This document shows positions 7,621-15,200 of a stretch of 18,784 nt of DNA, one piece after another. How positions within the stretch are numbered: the stretch's first letter is position 1; every line of letters starts with the position of its first letter. The notes under the pieces were generated by a model, which was not told the DNA's origin, ran no database searches, and saw nothing but the letters and a program-made list of their open reading frames with translations. The translations under genes and the position numbers were made by a program. The stretch is taken from positions 1 to 18,784 of the forward strand of contig NZ_CALGWU010000037.1 of NCBI RefSeq assembly GCF_937936315.1, given 5' to 3'. The stretch comes from an uncultured Capnocytophaga sp. (GTDB taxonomy: Bacteria > Bacteroidota > Bacteroidia > Flavobacteriales > Flavobacteriaceae).

Positions 7621-7941
7621 TTAACTCAATAAAGAGTCTAATGCATCGGTGTAAGTCTTTTTAGGAGCTACTCCTACTTGGCGACCTACTACTTCACCGT
7701 TTTGGAATACCAATACAGTAGGGATGTTGCGAATGCCATATTTACCAGCAAACTCTTGGTTGTTATCCACATCTACTTTGCCTACTACTACTCTACCTTC
7801 GTATTCTTTAGATATTTCTTCTATAACGGGAGCGAGCATACGGCAAGGACCGCACCACACTGCCCAAAAGTCTACTAATACAGGTTGGCTACTTTTAAGC
7901 ACCAACTCTTCAAAATTTCCATCTGTTATTTCTAATGCCAT
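7621..7941 (-). CDS. trxA: Thioredoxin
   Basis: This 106-aa single-domain cytoplasmic thioredoxin reduces protein disulfides and is recharged by thioredoxin reductase. The active site WCGPC is at 29-33 (Cys30, Cys33), preceded by the buried Asp24 of VDFWA. The cis-Pro loop is RNIPT (Pro74), and the last strand and helix carry the usual NGEVVGRQVG. There is no signal peptide or membrane anchor, which separates it from TlpA/ResA-type proteins. The length is standard. It is a single-gene unit: a perfect consensus promoter lies 39-68 nt upstream and a bidirectional terminator just after its stop. Confidence 0.95.
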   Translation of the reverse strand: MALEITDGNFEELVLKSSQPVLVDFWAVWCGPCRMLAPVIEEISKEYEGRVVVGKVDVDNNQEFAGKYGIRNIPTVLVFQNGEVVGRQVGVAPKKTYTDALDSLLS

Positions 7942-7979
7942 ACTAATATGTTTTTTGTATTGTTGTTAAAAATTTGAGG

Positions 7980-8009
7980 CAAAGATACGATTTTTATCGA
8001 ATATGCCAA
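7980..8009 (-). promoter_or_regulatory. trxA promoter
   Basis: On the minus strand TTG (8009-8007), 19 nt, then TATCTTTG (7987-7980) is an exact consensus promoter. The discriminator starts GCC, and the leader to the trx ATG is about 30-35 nt with no recognisable Shine-Dalgarno. Confidence 0.85.
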
Positions 8010-8051
8010 GCCTCTAAGTAATAGTTTTTCGTTATACTGTTATAACATTCA

Positions 8052-8852
8052 TTATCTACGCACTGATTGCAAGAATTCTGAAAGTTTCTTTTTACCAGAA
8101 GAAAAAGTAAATTTGCTTTGCAATTGATAGTAGTTCTGAGGGTCTACCACATTGGGGTAGGCTTCTTGAGCGATGATAAGTTTATTATCGTCAAAAGAAA
8201 GTTCTTCCATCAGTTCGCCTATTTGCTCGGTGGTAAATGAGACAATATTTTTTTGGGCACGGAAGAAAGCCAGCTTATCTTTATCGAAAGTTTCGTCCTT
8301 GTACATCTTAAAGAAGTTATTAAAATCACCTTGACGCATCATAGGAGCACCTCCATAGCCTCCGCCGTATGAGCGATTCCACACATCATTCCATTGACGA
8401 CCGTGATAGGAGGGCTGATTGTTGTTCAAGCTAATTTCGTCTAACAAATACAATCCATCACGTGAAAAGAAGTCCATTACCATACGAGTATTGTCACGTG
8501 GATTAATAGTTACGCGGTAAATCAGCGTGCGTCCTTGCCAGATACTGAGTGGTTGAGGAGTAGCAGTTAGGTCGAAAAATCGATACATACCGGTAGTACT
8601 AGTAATTTCTTGATCACCTATACTCACCGTAAAGCGACCACGTTCAGGAATGCGGATAAACACTTCGGCATAACCACCATTATAGTCGTATTCCCAATCG
8701 ATATTCACCGAGATACCACTAACCCCAATTACAGATCGGGCTTGTTTGTTTTGGCGGTACTCATTTTGTAATAAGCGTCCAGCTGAGCCTACTTCTTGAG
8801 CCCAACTTACAGAGGCAAGGGCCCCTAAACATAGTAATAATAACTTTTTCAT
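8052..8852 (-). CDS. Secreted DUF4476-domain protein
   Basis: This 266-aa protein has a Sec signal peptide (MKKLLLLCLGALASVSWA, cleavage likely after Ala18, before QE) and no lipobox, so it is periplasmic or exported. The middle (about 45-140) is a beta-rich sandwich-like segment with FIRIPERGRFTVSIGDQEI. A Gly/Tyr/Asn-rich linker (about 142-172, including YGGGYGG) precedes a helical C-terminal domain (about 174-264). That domain shows the DUF4476 pattern: FDKDKL, TTEQI, LSFDDNKL, AY.NVVDP.NYY and FTFSSGKKKL. DUF4476 is widespread in Bacteroidota and has no established function. The gene is transcribed on its own, divergent from a lipoprotein gene and upstream of trxA on the same strand; trxA has its own promoter. 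Domain identity is firm, function unknown. Confidence 0.9.
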   Translation of the reverse strand: MKKLLLLCLGALASVSWAQEVGSAGRLLQNEYRQNKQARSVIGVSGISVNIDWEYDYNGGYAEVFIRIPERGRFTVSIGDQEITSTTGMYRFFDLTATPQPLSIWQGRTLIYRVTINPRDNTRMVMDFFSRDGLYLLDEISLNNNQPSYHGRQWNDVWNRSYGGGYGGAPMMRQGDFNNFFKMYKDETFDKDKLAFFRAQKNIVSFTTEQIGELMEELSFDDNKLIIAQEAYPNVVDPQNYYQLQSKFTFSSGKKKLSEFLQSVRR

Positions 8853-8896
8853 AAGGTATATGGTATTTTATTGACAATAGGTAGCGAAATTCGTGC

Positions 8897-8926
8897 CAAA
8901 GGCATTTTTTAGGTAAGAGATAAGAA
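8897..8926 (-). promoter_or_regulatory. Weak promoter candidate for DUF4476 gene
   Basis: On the minus strand TGCCTTTG (8904-8897) is one base off the -7 consensus. At exactly 19 nt upstream is TTC (8926-8924) in place of TTG. That -33 position falls in the 14-nt-period repeat at 8910-8939. The -7 also lies in a small TGCC/GGCA inverted repeat. Confidence 0.4.
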
Positions 8927-8939
8927 GTAAGAGATAAGA
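8910..8939. repeat. Short tandem repeat GTAAGAGATAAGA x2
   Basis: The 13-nt word GTAAGAGATAAGA occurs at 8913-8925 and again at 8927-8939, a 14-nt period. The first copy with its left flank (TAGGTAAGAGATAAGA, 8910-8925) is repeated exactly, on the other strand, at 525-540, where it supplies the stop codon of the hydrolase gene. It overlaps the -33 region of the DUF4476 promoter candidate. Confidence 0.7.
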
Positions 8940-8991
8940 TTTTGTACTACAAATATTAATGAAGAGATTGAACAAAAATAGATCAAGTGAT

Positions 8992-9010
8992 ATTTAACAA
9001 TAATTTAACA
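8992..9010 (+). promoter_or_regulatory. Direct repeat ATTTAACA, 11-bp period
   Basis: ATTTAACA occurs at 8992-8999 and 9003-9010, one helical turn apart. It ends 20 nt before a perfect -7 element whose promoter lacks the -33 TTG. This placement is typical of an activator site that replaces the upstream promoter element. The regulator is unknown, and AT-rich sequence makes chance repeats likelier. Confidence 0.4.
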
Positions 9011-9030
9011 CCAATAAAAGGGTGAATTTG

Positions 9031-9038
9031 TATCTTTG
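9031..9038 (+). promoter_or_regulatory. -7 element of lipoprotein gene
   Basis: TATCTTTG matches the Bacteroidota -7 consensus exactly and is followed by CGCCG as at the greA promoter. The -33 position (9009-9011) reads CAC, not TTG. The start codon is about 28 nt downstream of the likely transcription start. Confidence 0.7.
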
Positions 9039-9070
9039 CGCCGTTGAACTAATACAAACAATATAAGCAA

Positions 9071-9520
9071 ATGAAAAATCTTTTAAAAATGGCTTTTATA
9101 GCCGTAGCAATTTTTGTAACATCGTGTGGAAAATCGGACGAACAAACAAATAATCAAACAAATAATAATAATAATTTAGTAGGAAGTTGGATTATTGAAA
9201 GTGAAACAGAAAATGGTATTGCAAAAGTTCTTAATGAATGCGAAAAGAAAAACACTTATACTTTTACTACTGATAACAAATATTCTTTAGTTTCTTACGA
9301 CAAAAATCCTGCAAATAATCAATGTGAAGAAAATCTGGAGGAAGGCACTTACACTATTACTGGAAAACAGATTGTTTTAACAGAAAAAGGAGATAGAATA
9401 GGTGAAGCTGATGAAGCTACTTTTTCTATAGCCAACAACAAACTCACTCTTACTTTTGAAGATTTCAACGAAAGTAGTAGTGCTACAGAAACTACTGTTT
9501 ATATCTATAAGAGAAAATAA
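9071..9520 (+). CDS. Small lipocalin-like lipoprotein
   Basis: This 149-aa protein begins with a lipoprotein signal ending VTSC, so Cys19 would be lipidated. A short low-complexity Asn/Gln linker (about 25-35) leads into a compact beta-rich domain starting LVGSWIIESE. The pattern LVGSW, YTFTTDNKYSLVSYD, EGTYTITGKQIVLTE and NNKLTLTFED resembles the lipocalin-like lipoproteins common in Bacteroidota. The residues after Cys are GKSDEQ. This loosely fits the Lys plus two acidic residues of the surface-export signal described in Capnocytophaga, though a Ser splits the pattern, so surface exposure is only possible. Two Cys in the domain (NECEKK and NQCEEN) may form a disulfide. It is monocistronic, with its own -7 element and a terminator after the stop. 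Ligand and function are unknown. Confidence 0.85.
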   Translation: MKNLLKMAFIAVAIFVTSCGKSDEQTNNQTNNNNNLVGSWIIESETENGIAKVLNECEKKNTYTFTTDNKYSLVSYDKNPANNQCEENLEEGTYTITGKQIVLTEKGDRIGEADEATFSIANNKLTLTFEDFNESSSATETTVYIYKRK

Positions 9521-9542
9521 CCTTTGCTTTTACAAAAGTTAA

Positions 9543-9576
9543 AAAAGCGCAATACCTCAAGGGGTGTTGCGCTTTT
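9543..9576. terminator. Bidirectional terminator, lipoprotein gene / topA
   Basis: AAAAGCGCAATACC (9543-9556) pairs with GGTGTTGCGCTTTT (9563-9576) around a 6-nt loop, with a single U-G pair in the stem on the plus-strand RNA. A/T runs flank both sides. It lies between the convergent lipoprotein and topA genes, 22 nt after the first and about 60 nt past the stop of the second. Confidence 0.9.
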
Positions 9577-9638
9577 ATTATTTATTTGTTTGGATATTTA
9601 AAAAAAATCCTCAATATTAGAAATTGTATTGCAATCAA

Positions 9639-12125
9639 CTACTTTTTAGCAGTGGTTTTCTTGCGGGCAGTAGTTTTCTTAGGGGTTTTCTCAGTAAGGA
9701 GTGCAAGGGCTTGTTCTTTAGTGAATGTTGCTACATCAGTATCTTTAGGGAGTTCTACCTTGGTTTTACCTTTGATGAGGGTAAAACGCCCCCAACGTGC
9801 TTTCTCTATACGAATAGTTCCTTCATCCCATTCTCTTACTACTTTCTCTGATTCTTTTTTGAGTTTATCCTCTATGAGTTCCTGTACATCTTGCTGGGTG
9901 AGGTGATCGAAATTGTATTTTTTAGGCACACTGATATAGGTATTGTTCCACTTGATAAAAGGTCCAAAACGACCTACTCCTTTGGTTACCTCTACCCCCT
10001 GATAAGTAGCAATAGGGGCATCGGCTTTTTTCTTTTCGCCGATGAGTTGTTTAGCGCGCTCAAGGGTTACGCTAAATACATCTTCTCCTTTATCGAGCGA
10101 TATAAAAGCTTCACCATAACGCACATAAGGTCCAAATCTACCTACATTCACCTCTACATTCTTGCCTTCTACAATACCTAACTGACGAGGGAGTTCAAAG
10201 AGCTTGAGGGCTTCCTCGAAGGTAATGGTTTCGATAGACATACCCGCTAACAGACTCGCATAAATAGGTTTTTCGGCATCATCGGGGTTACCTATTTGTG
10301 CCATTGCACCGTAACGACCTAAGCGCACACTGAGAGGACGACCACTTTTAGGGTCGGTACCGAGTACACGCTCCCCTGTTTCGCGACCTGTGTGTTTTTC
10401 TACATTTTCTACCACAGGGTGAAAATGTTTGTAGAAATCAGAAAGCATCTCTGTCCAATTCTCATTACCTTCGGCTATTTCGTCGAAGCTGTTTTCTACT
10501 TTAGCCGTGAAGTTATAGTCCATTATGGTATCGAAATGGTTTACGAGAAAATCGTTTACCACACTACCTATATCAGTAGGAATAAGTTTGCCTTTATCGG
10601 CGCCTACGCGTTCACTGAGAGTTTTGGGGGTAATTACATTAGCTTTAAGAGTGAGTTGGTGATAAGGACGCACTTCCCCTTCAAGGGTACTACGCTCTAC
10701 ATAACCACGATTTTGAATAGTGGAGATGGTAGGTGCGTAAGTAGATGGACGCCCAATACCAAGTTCCTCTAATTTTTTCACCAATGAAGCCTCAGTATAA
10801 CGAGGCAACGGACGGGTAAAACGTTCTGTAGCAGAGATATATCTATTAGCAAGTACTTCTCCTTTTTTAAGGTTAGGCAGCATTCCTTCTTGTTCTTCTT
10901 CCTCATCATCGGTACTTTCTAAATACACTTTTAGAAAACCGTCGAACTGTACCATTTCACCATTGGCAACGAAATATTCTTTGTGCTTATCGGCTTCTAT
11001 TTTCACGGTGGTACGCTCTATTTGAGCATCTGCCATTTGGGAAGCCAAAGTGCGTTTCCATATCAGTTCGTAGAGTTTATTTTGGTCGGTTTCTGCTGGA
11101 ATACTAGAGCGGCTCATATCGGTAGGGCGAATTGCTTCGTGAGCTTCTTGCGCCCCTTTGCTTTTGGTAGCGAAGTTGCGCACTTGGCTGTATTGCTCTC
11201 CAAAAAGCTGTACAATAGCATTTTTGGCAGTGCTAAGAGCTTCTTGTGAAAGGTTCACGCTATCGGTACGCATATAGGTAATAAATCCAGATTCGTACAA
11301 GCGTTGGGCTACCGTCATTGTTTTGCTAACTGAAAAATGCAATTTACGCGCCGCTTCTTGTTGAAGCGTGGAAGTAGTGAAAGGTGGCGCAGGCATTTTT
11401 TTAGCGGGTTTTGTTTCTAAGGATTGTACCTTGAAGTTCGCTCCTATATTCTGTTGCAAGAAAGCCTCAGCTTCTGCTTGAGTATCAAAATTTTTAGGTA
11501 AGGCAGCTTTCACCACCTTTCCTTCAGAAGTTGTAAATTCGGCGGTAATTCTGTAAGACGATTGCGTTTTGAAGTCTTGTATTTCGCGTTCGCGCTCCAC
11601 AATAAGGCGTACCGCTACCGATTGCACACGCCCTGCTGAGAGCCCACTTTTAATTTTTTTCCACAATACTGGGGAGAGTTCATAGCCCACGAGGCGATCG
11701 AGTACGCGGCGTGCTTGTTGTGCATTTACCAAATTGTAATCGATGGTACGAGGGTTCTTAATTGCATTCTCTATAGCCGATTTGGTAATAGAGTTGAAAA
11801 CAATACGTTTGGTATTCTCATTTTTCAGTTTGAGAGTTTCGGCGAGATGCCACGCAATAGCTTCTCCTTCACGGTCTTCATCGGAAGCCAACCATACGGT
11901 TTCGGCAGTAGCAGTGAGTGATTTAAGCTCTTTTATAAGATTTTTCTTATCGTTAGAGATAAGGTAATTAGGTTTAAAACCGTTGTGGATATCTACCCCT
12001 AACTCGTTAGAAGGCAAATCTACAATATGCCCATAGCTGGACACCACTTTGTAGTCCTTACCCAAGAACTTTTCAATAGTTTTAGCCTTTGCAGGCGACT
12101 CTACAATCACTACATTCTTAGCCAT
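9639..12125 (-). CDS. topA: DNA topoisomerase I (type IA)
   Basis: This 828-aa enzyme relaxes negative supercoils through a 5'-phosphotyrosine strand break and balances gyrase. The Toprim domain (1-about 130) shows VIVESPAKAKTI with Glu9 and the metal-binding LASDEDREGEAIAWHL (Asp82, Asp84, Glu86). The catalytic Tyr284 is in GFITYMRTDS, and HEAIRPTD and GIGRPSTYA follow. The C-terminal part has no CxxC zinc ribbons, unlike E. coli TopA. Instead it has Toprim C-terminal repeats with GRFGPYVRYG, GRFGPFIKWNN and ARWGRFTLIKG, and it ends in a Lys/Thr tail (TPKKTTARKKTTAKK). This architecture is usual for Bacteroidota. It lies downstream of tamB on the same strand but has its own promoter. Confidence 0.97.
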   Translation of the reverse strand: MAKNVVIVESPAKAKTIEKFLGKDYKVVSSYGHIVDLPSNELGVDIHNGFKPNYLISNDKKNLIKELKSLTATAETVWLASDEDREGEAIAWHLAETLKLKNENTKRIVFNSITKSAIENAIKNPRTIDYNLVNAQQARRVLDRLVGYELSPVLWKKIKSGLSAGRVQSVAVRLIVEREREIQDFKTQSSYRITAEFTTSEGKVVKAALPKNFDTQAEAEAFLQQNIGANFKVQSLETKPAKKMPAPPFTTSTLQQEAARKLHFSVSKTMTVAQRLYESGFITYMRTDSVNLSQEALSTAKNAIVQLFGEQYSQVRNFATKSKGAQEAHEAIRPTDMSRSSIPAETDQNKLYELIWKRTLASQMADAQIERTTVKIEADKHKEYFVANGEMVQFDGFLKVYLESTDDEEEEQEGMLPNLKKGEVLANRYISATERFTRPLPRYTEASLVKKLEELGIGRPSTYAPTISTIQNRGYVERSTLEGEVRPYHQLTLKANVITPKTLSERVGADKGKLIPTDIGSVVNDFLVNHFDTIMDYNFTAKVENSFDEIAEGNENWTEMLSDFYKHFHPVVENVEKHTGRETGERVLGTDPKSGRPLSVRLGRYGAMAQIGNPDDAEKPIYASLLAGMSIETITFEEALKLFELPRQLGIVEGKNVEVNVGRFGPYVRYGEAFISLDKGEDVFSVTLERAKQLIGEKKKADAPIATYQGVEVTKGVGRFGPFIKWNNTYISVPKKYNFDHLTQQDVQELIEDKLKKESEKVVREWDEGTIRIEKARWGRFTLIKGKTKVELPKDTDVATFTKEQALALLTEKTPKKTTARKKTTAKK

Positions 12126-12156
12126 ACGCTTGTTTGTTATTTTGAGTTATTGGGGG

Positions 12157-12186
12157 CAAAAGTACGAAATAATTACGAATGACGAA
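12157..12186 (-). promoter_or_regulatory. topA promoter candidate
   Basis: On the minus strand TACTTTTG (12164-12157) is a full -7 match with a following CCCCC discriminator. At 19 nt upstream is TTC (12186-12184), one base off TTG, inside the ACGAACG tandem repeat. The leader to the topA ATG is about 25-30 nt. Confidence 0.65.
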
Positions 12187-12195
12187 CGACGAACG
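12175..12195. repeat. 7-bp tandem repeat ACGAAYG x3
   Basis: ACGAATG, ACGAACG and ACGAACG follow directly on each other between topA and tamB, and AATT just before extends the word to TTACGAATG. The array overlaps the -33 position of the topA promoter on the minus strand. It looks like one of several short intergenic repeat families in this window. Confidence 0.7.
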
Positions 12196-12215
12196 AAGAA
12201 AAAATGCTTTTCTTT

Positions 12216-15200
12216 CTATTTTTCATTCTTTGGTTCGAGTACTTTGCCACCTTTTTTAAATATTTTCTGCATCAACCCTTTGAAGGTATTGAAATCTACT
12301 GAATAAGTGAGTCCTACCCCTTGGGCATACCCTATACGATCGAGCATATATTGTTGCCATTCGTTTTCACGGTTGAATATTTTGGCAATGAGGCTACCAT
12401 CGGGATTTAATCGGAATTGCACCTCTACATTTCCTGCTACGGCGGTACGGCTCACCCCCCCTACAGGGATACCTACTTTAGCATTTACACTTGCCCACTC
12501 GGTAATTTGGGTAGAAACGGTGAATCCGAGTCGGTCGCTATTGATATCTGAAGGGCCATCGTTGATACCAGCTTCGTATGATACGCCTAAGTTCAATTTG
12601 TTGTCTTCATCAGATAACAATTGGTTGAACAAACCTGCTGCTGTTTCAAAGAGGTTATAGGCGAGCAAACGGTTATCGGTGTTTTTCTCACTCATAAACG
12701 ATCCTTGAGCCAATAGGGAGAATGCTTGCATTTGTTTGCGGTCTTGATCTTCTAGTTTATAATTAAGTTCGGAGACTAAGCTAGGGCTACTATCGGGAAA
12801 TGTAATATCAAACAAAGTTTCGGGTCGCATTAGTTCACCTTCTAGTTTGATAATTACTTGAGTATTTATTTTTCGGTTGTATTGCTTGCTTTCTAGCAGG
12901 GAGCTTGGGTTAGCATTAAGGTTATAAGCAGCTTTGAGGTCGCGCAAAGTTGCTTTTAGAGGGTCGCCACTCCAAGAGATAGAACCTCCTGGGAGTACTG
13001 TAAATCGTTTGTCGATAATATTTTCGTATTTAAAATTGTAAAAACCTGAGTATGTGATAAAGTCGCCCCACATATTGAATTTTCCGTTGGTATTAATTTC
13101 GATGAGGAGCGTACCTGCACCACGTCCGACGAGGTTACTTCCTGTTTTTTTATCCATTACGATTTCGACTTCGGCAGAGGGGAGGATATCGAGTTCGAAG
13201 TTTAGTTCTAGACCTTTGATAGACTCTAAATCTCGGTTAATTTGTATTTTTTTATCGCCTTTTTCTATAAATGTGATGAAGGAGTCGTCGCCTACGCTTT
13301 CACTATCGCTGAGAGGTATTTTGAAAGAGGTACCTTCTTCGGTTTTTGCATTTACTTTGATAGCTATTTCGTCTAAAGCGCCTTTAATTGTAGCATTTCC
13401 TTTCATAAAAGCAGTTCCATAGAAGAGTGCATCATCGGTATAAGGGGTATTGAGCACCATAAAACGCTTTCCGAGGGTTTGCAATTTTAGGTCTAAGAAC
13501 CAATCTAACAATCGGTTATGTCTGATTGAACCATTGAGGGTAGCTTGGGTTTTATAGGCTGTATCGGTGAGTAGCCAATTATTTATATCGAAAGTTTTAT
13601 TATTTACTTTTATTTGAGCACCTTCTTGTATATCGGTATTGAGTTTGAGATAAGTAATCCCTACACCTGCCTTATGCAAGGTGAGCGCACCATCCATCAG
13701 CGGATCGGTTACACTCCCGTTTATCTTCACTTGTCCTGACATAGTACCGCGCAGGTCGTAGAAAATACCTTCCAAAAAGGGATTGAAAGGAGAGAGAGCA
13801 AAGTCTTTAAAATGAGCTGTAAGGTCGAGTAATGTTCCTTTTTTCTTATCCAAATTGATTTTTCCTCGTGTAGCAAATCCAAGAGCTCTACCATTGGAAA
13901 AGAAAGCTCCTACATCAAATGACGATAAATCATTATTACCAAAGATGCCCACTTCTAAATCGCCATAGTCGTAGCCGTTCAGTTTGAAATACTGAATAAA
14001 GAGATCGGCTGAAGGGTAATACAAGTTTCCTCGCTGGGTGAGTGACACATTGCCATTGAGCGTTCCCGTGAGGTTGAGTCCCTTCATTTCGGGAACAATC
14101 TTATCTAACGCCACATTATGCGCCACCAAGTGCAGATTCTTGTAATCTTTGGTTGTAATAAGTCCACTGAGGTTTATATACTGGTTTTGGTGCGCCATTT
14201 TGAAGTTGCTCACCTTAATAGTATCGGCTGTACGGTTGAGGACAATTTTGTTGTACTCATTCATCGCATTCTCACGATTGATATACCACGCATTCCCTTT
14301 GAAATCTATGAGTGATTTTTTAATACCAATGATAGATTCTTGTTTCTTATTCAGTGTATGATAGAAATTCAGCTCGTAAGTATCTTTACCTGTATCCCCT
14401 CCTTTGAACTCGGTGCGAAAGAAAAGAGTATCCTTAATAGTAGTATTAATCAGGTTGAAATCCTGAATAGCATAGACACCAAAATCAGCTTTCTTCACTT
14501 CAAAATAAGTGTTGTAGAGCGGATTTTTATTGTCAATTTCAAGACTAAGACTATCAATTTGATTGTCGTAGGCATTGATGCTCGGCGATTTCATTTGGAA
14601 TTTAAAACTTCCCCTATCAGCATCTATATTACCATTCACAAAAGTATTGCTGCCTATTTTCACTTTAGGCACGAACACTTCTACAATTTTGTTGTAGATA
14701 TTGAAATGAAAATCTACATATTGGTTTTTCTCTATTTTATAAGGATTATAGTGGGTATAGATGCTTCCCACAGCATTTTGGAGTACTTTTTTGAGTTCAA
14801 TTAATTTAAACTTCCCTTTTACATTCCCGCTGACAATATCAGGAGAATTAATTGTAATTTCTTTGATTCCATTGTTGAGAGTTGAAACTACTTCAAAATC
14901 TTTAAAAGAAAAATCGCCTGCTGAATTGATGTAGTTCGTATTTTTAAAGGCTATTTTACCTACAATATCATCTAATTGATTACCTGAAATATCTATTACC
15001 ACCTTACCACAGAACTGTGAAATGCTATCCATCTCCATAAAATGTAAAGCATGGAGGTCGGCTAAAGTGATATCGGCTTGGAAGTCAAATTTATTATTTT
15101 TACCTGATAGATCGGCAAGTCCGTTGAAACTCATTTTAAGATTGGGGTCGCGAGCATCTATTTTACCGCTAAACACCTGATTGCGAAACTCTCCATTGAT

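Noticed and set aside
8031..8046. GTTATA-CTGT-TATAAC inverted repeat just after the DUF4476 stop
   Set aside because: The stem is only 6 bp, fully A/T apart from one pair, and has no clear U tract, so terminator function is not supported.
9586..9906. Plus-strand open frame over the topA 3' end
   Set aside because: It is antisense to the well-supported TopA C-terminal repeats and its composition is that of a reverse-strand shadow.
9639..12125. TopA as a truncated enzyme because zinc ribbons are missing
   Set aside because: The absence of CxxC ribbons is normal for Bacteroidota TopA. The Toprim C-terminal repeats and Lys-rich tail make a complete protein.
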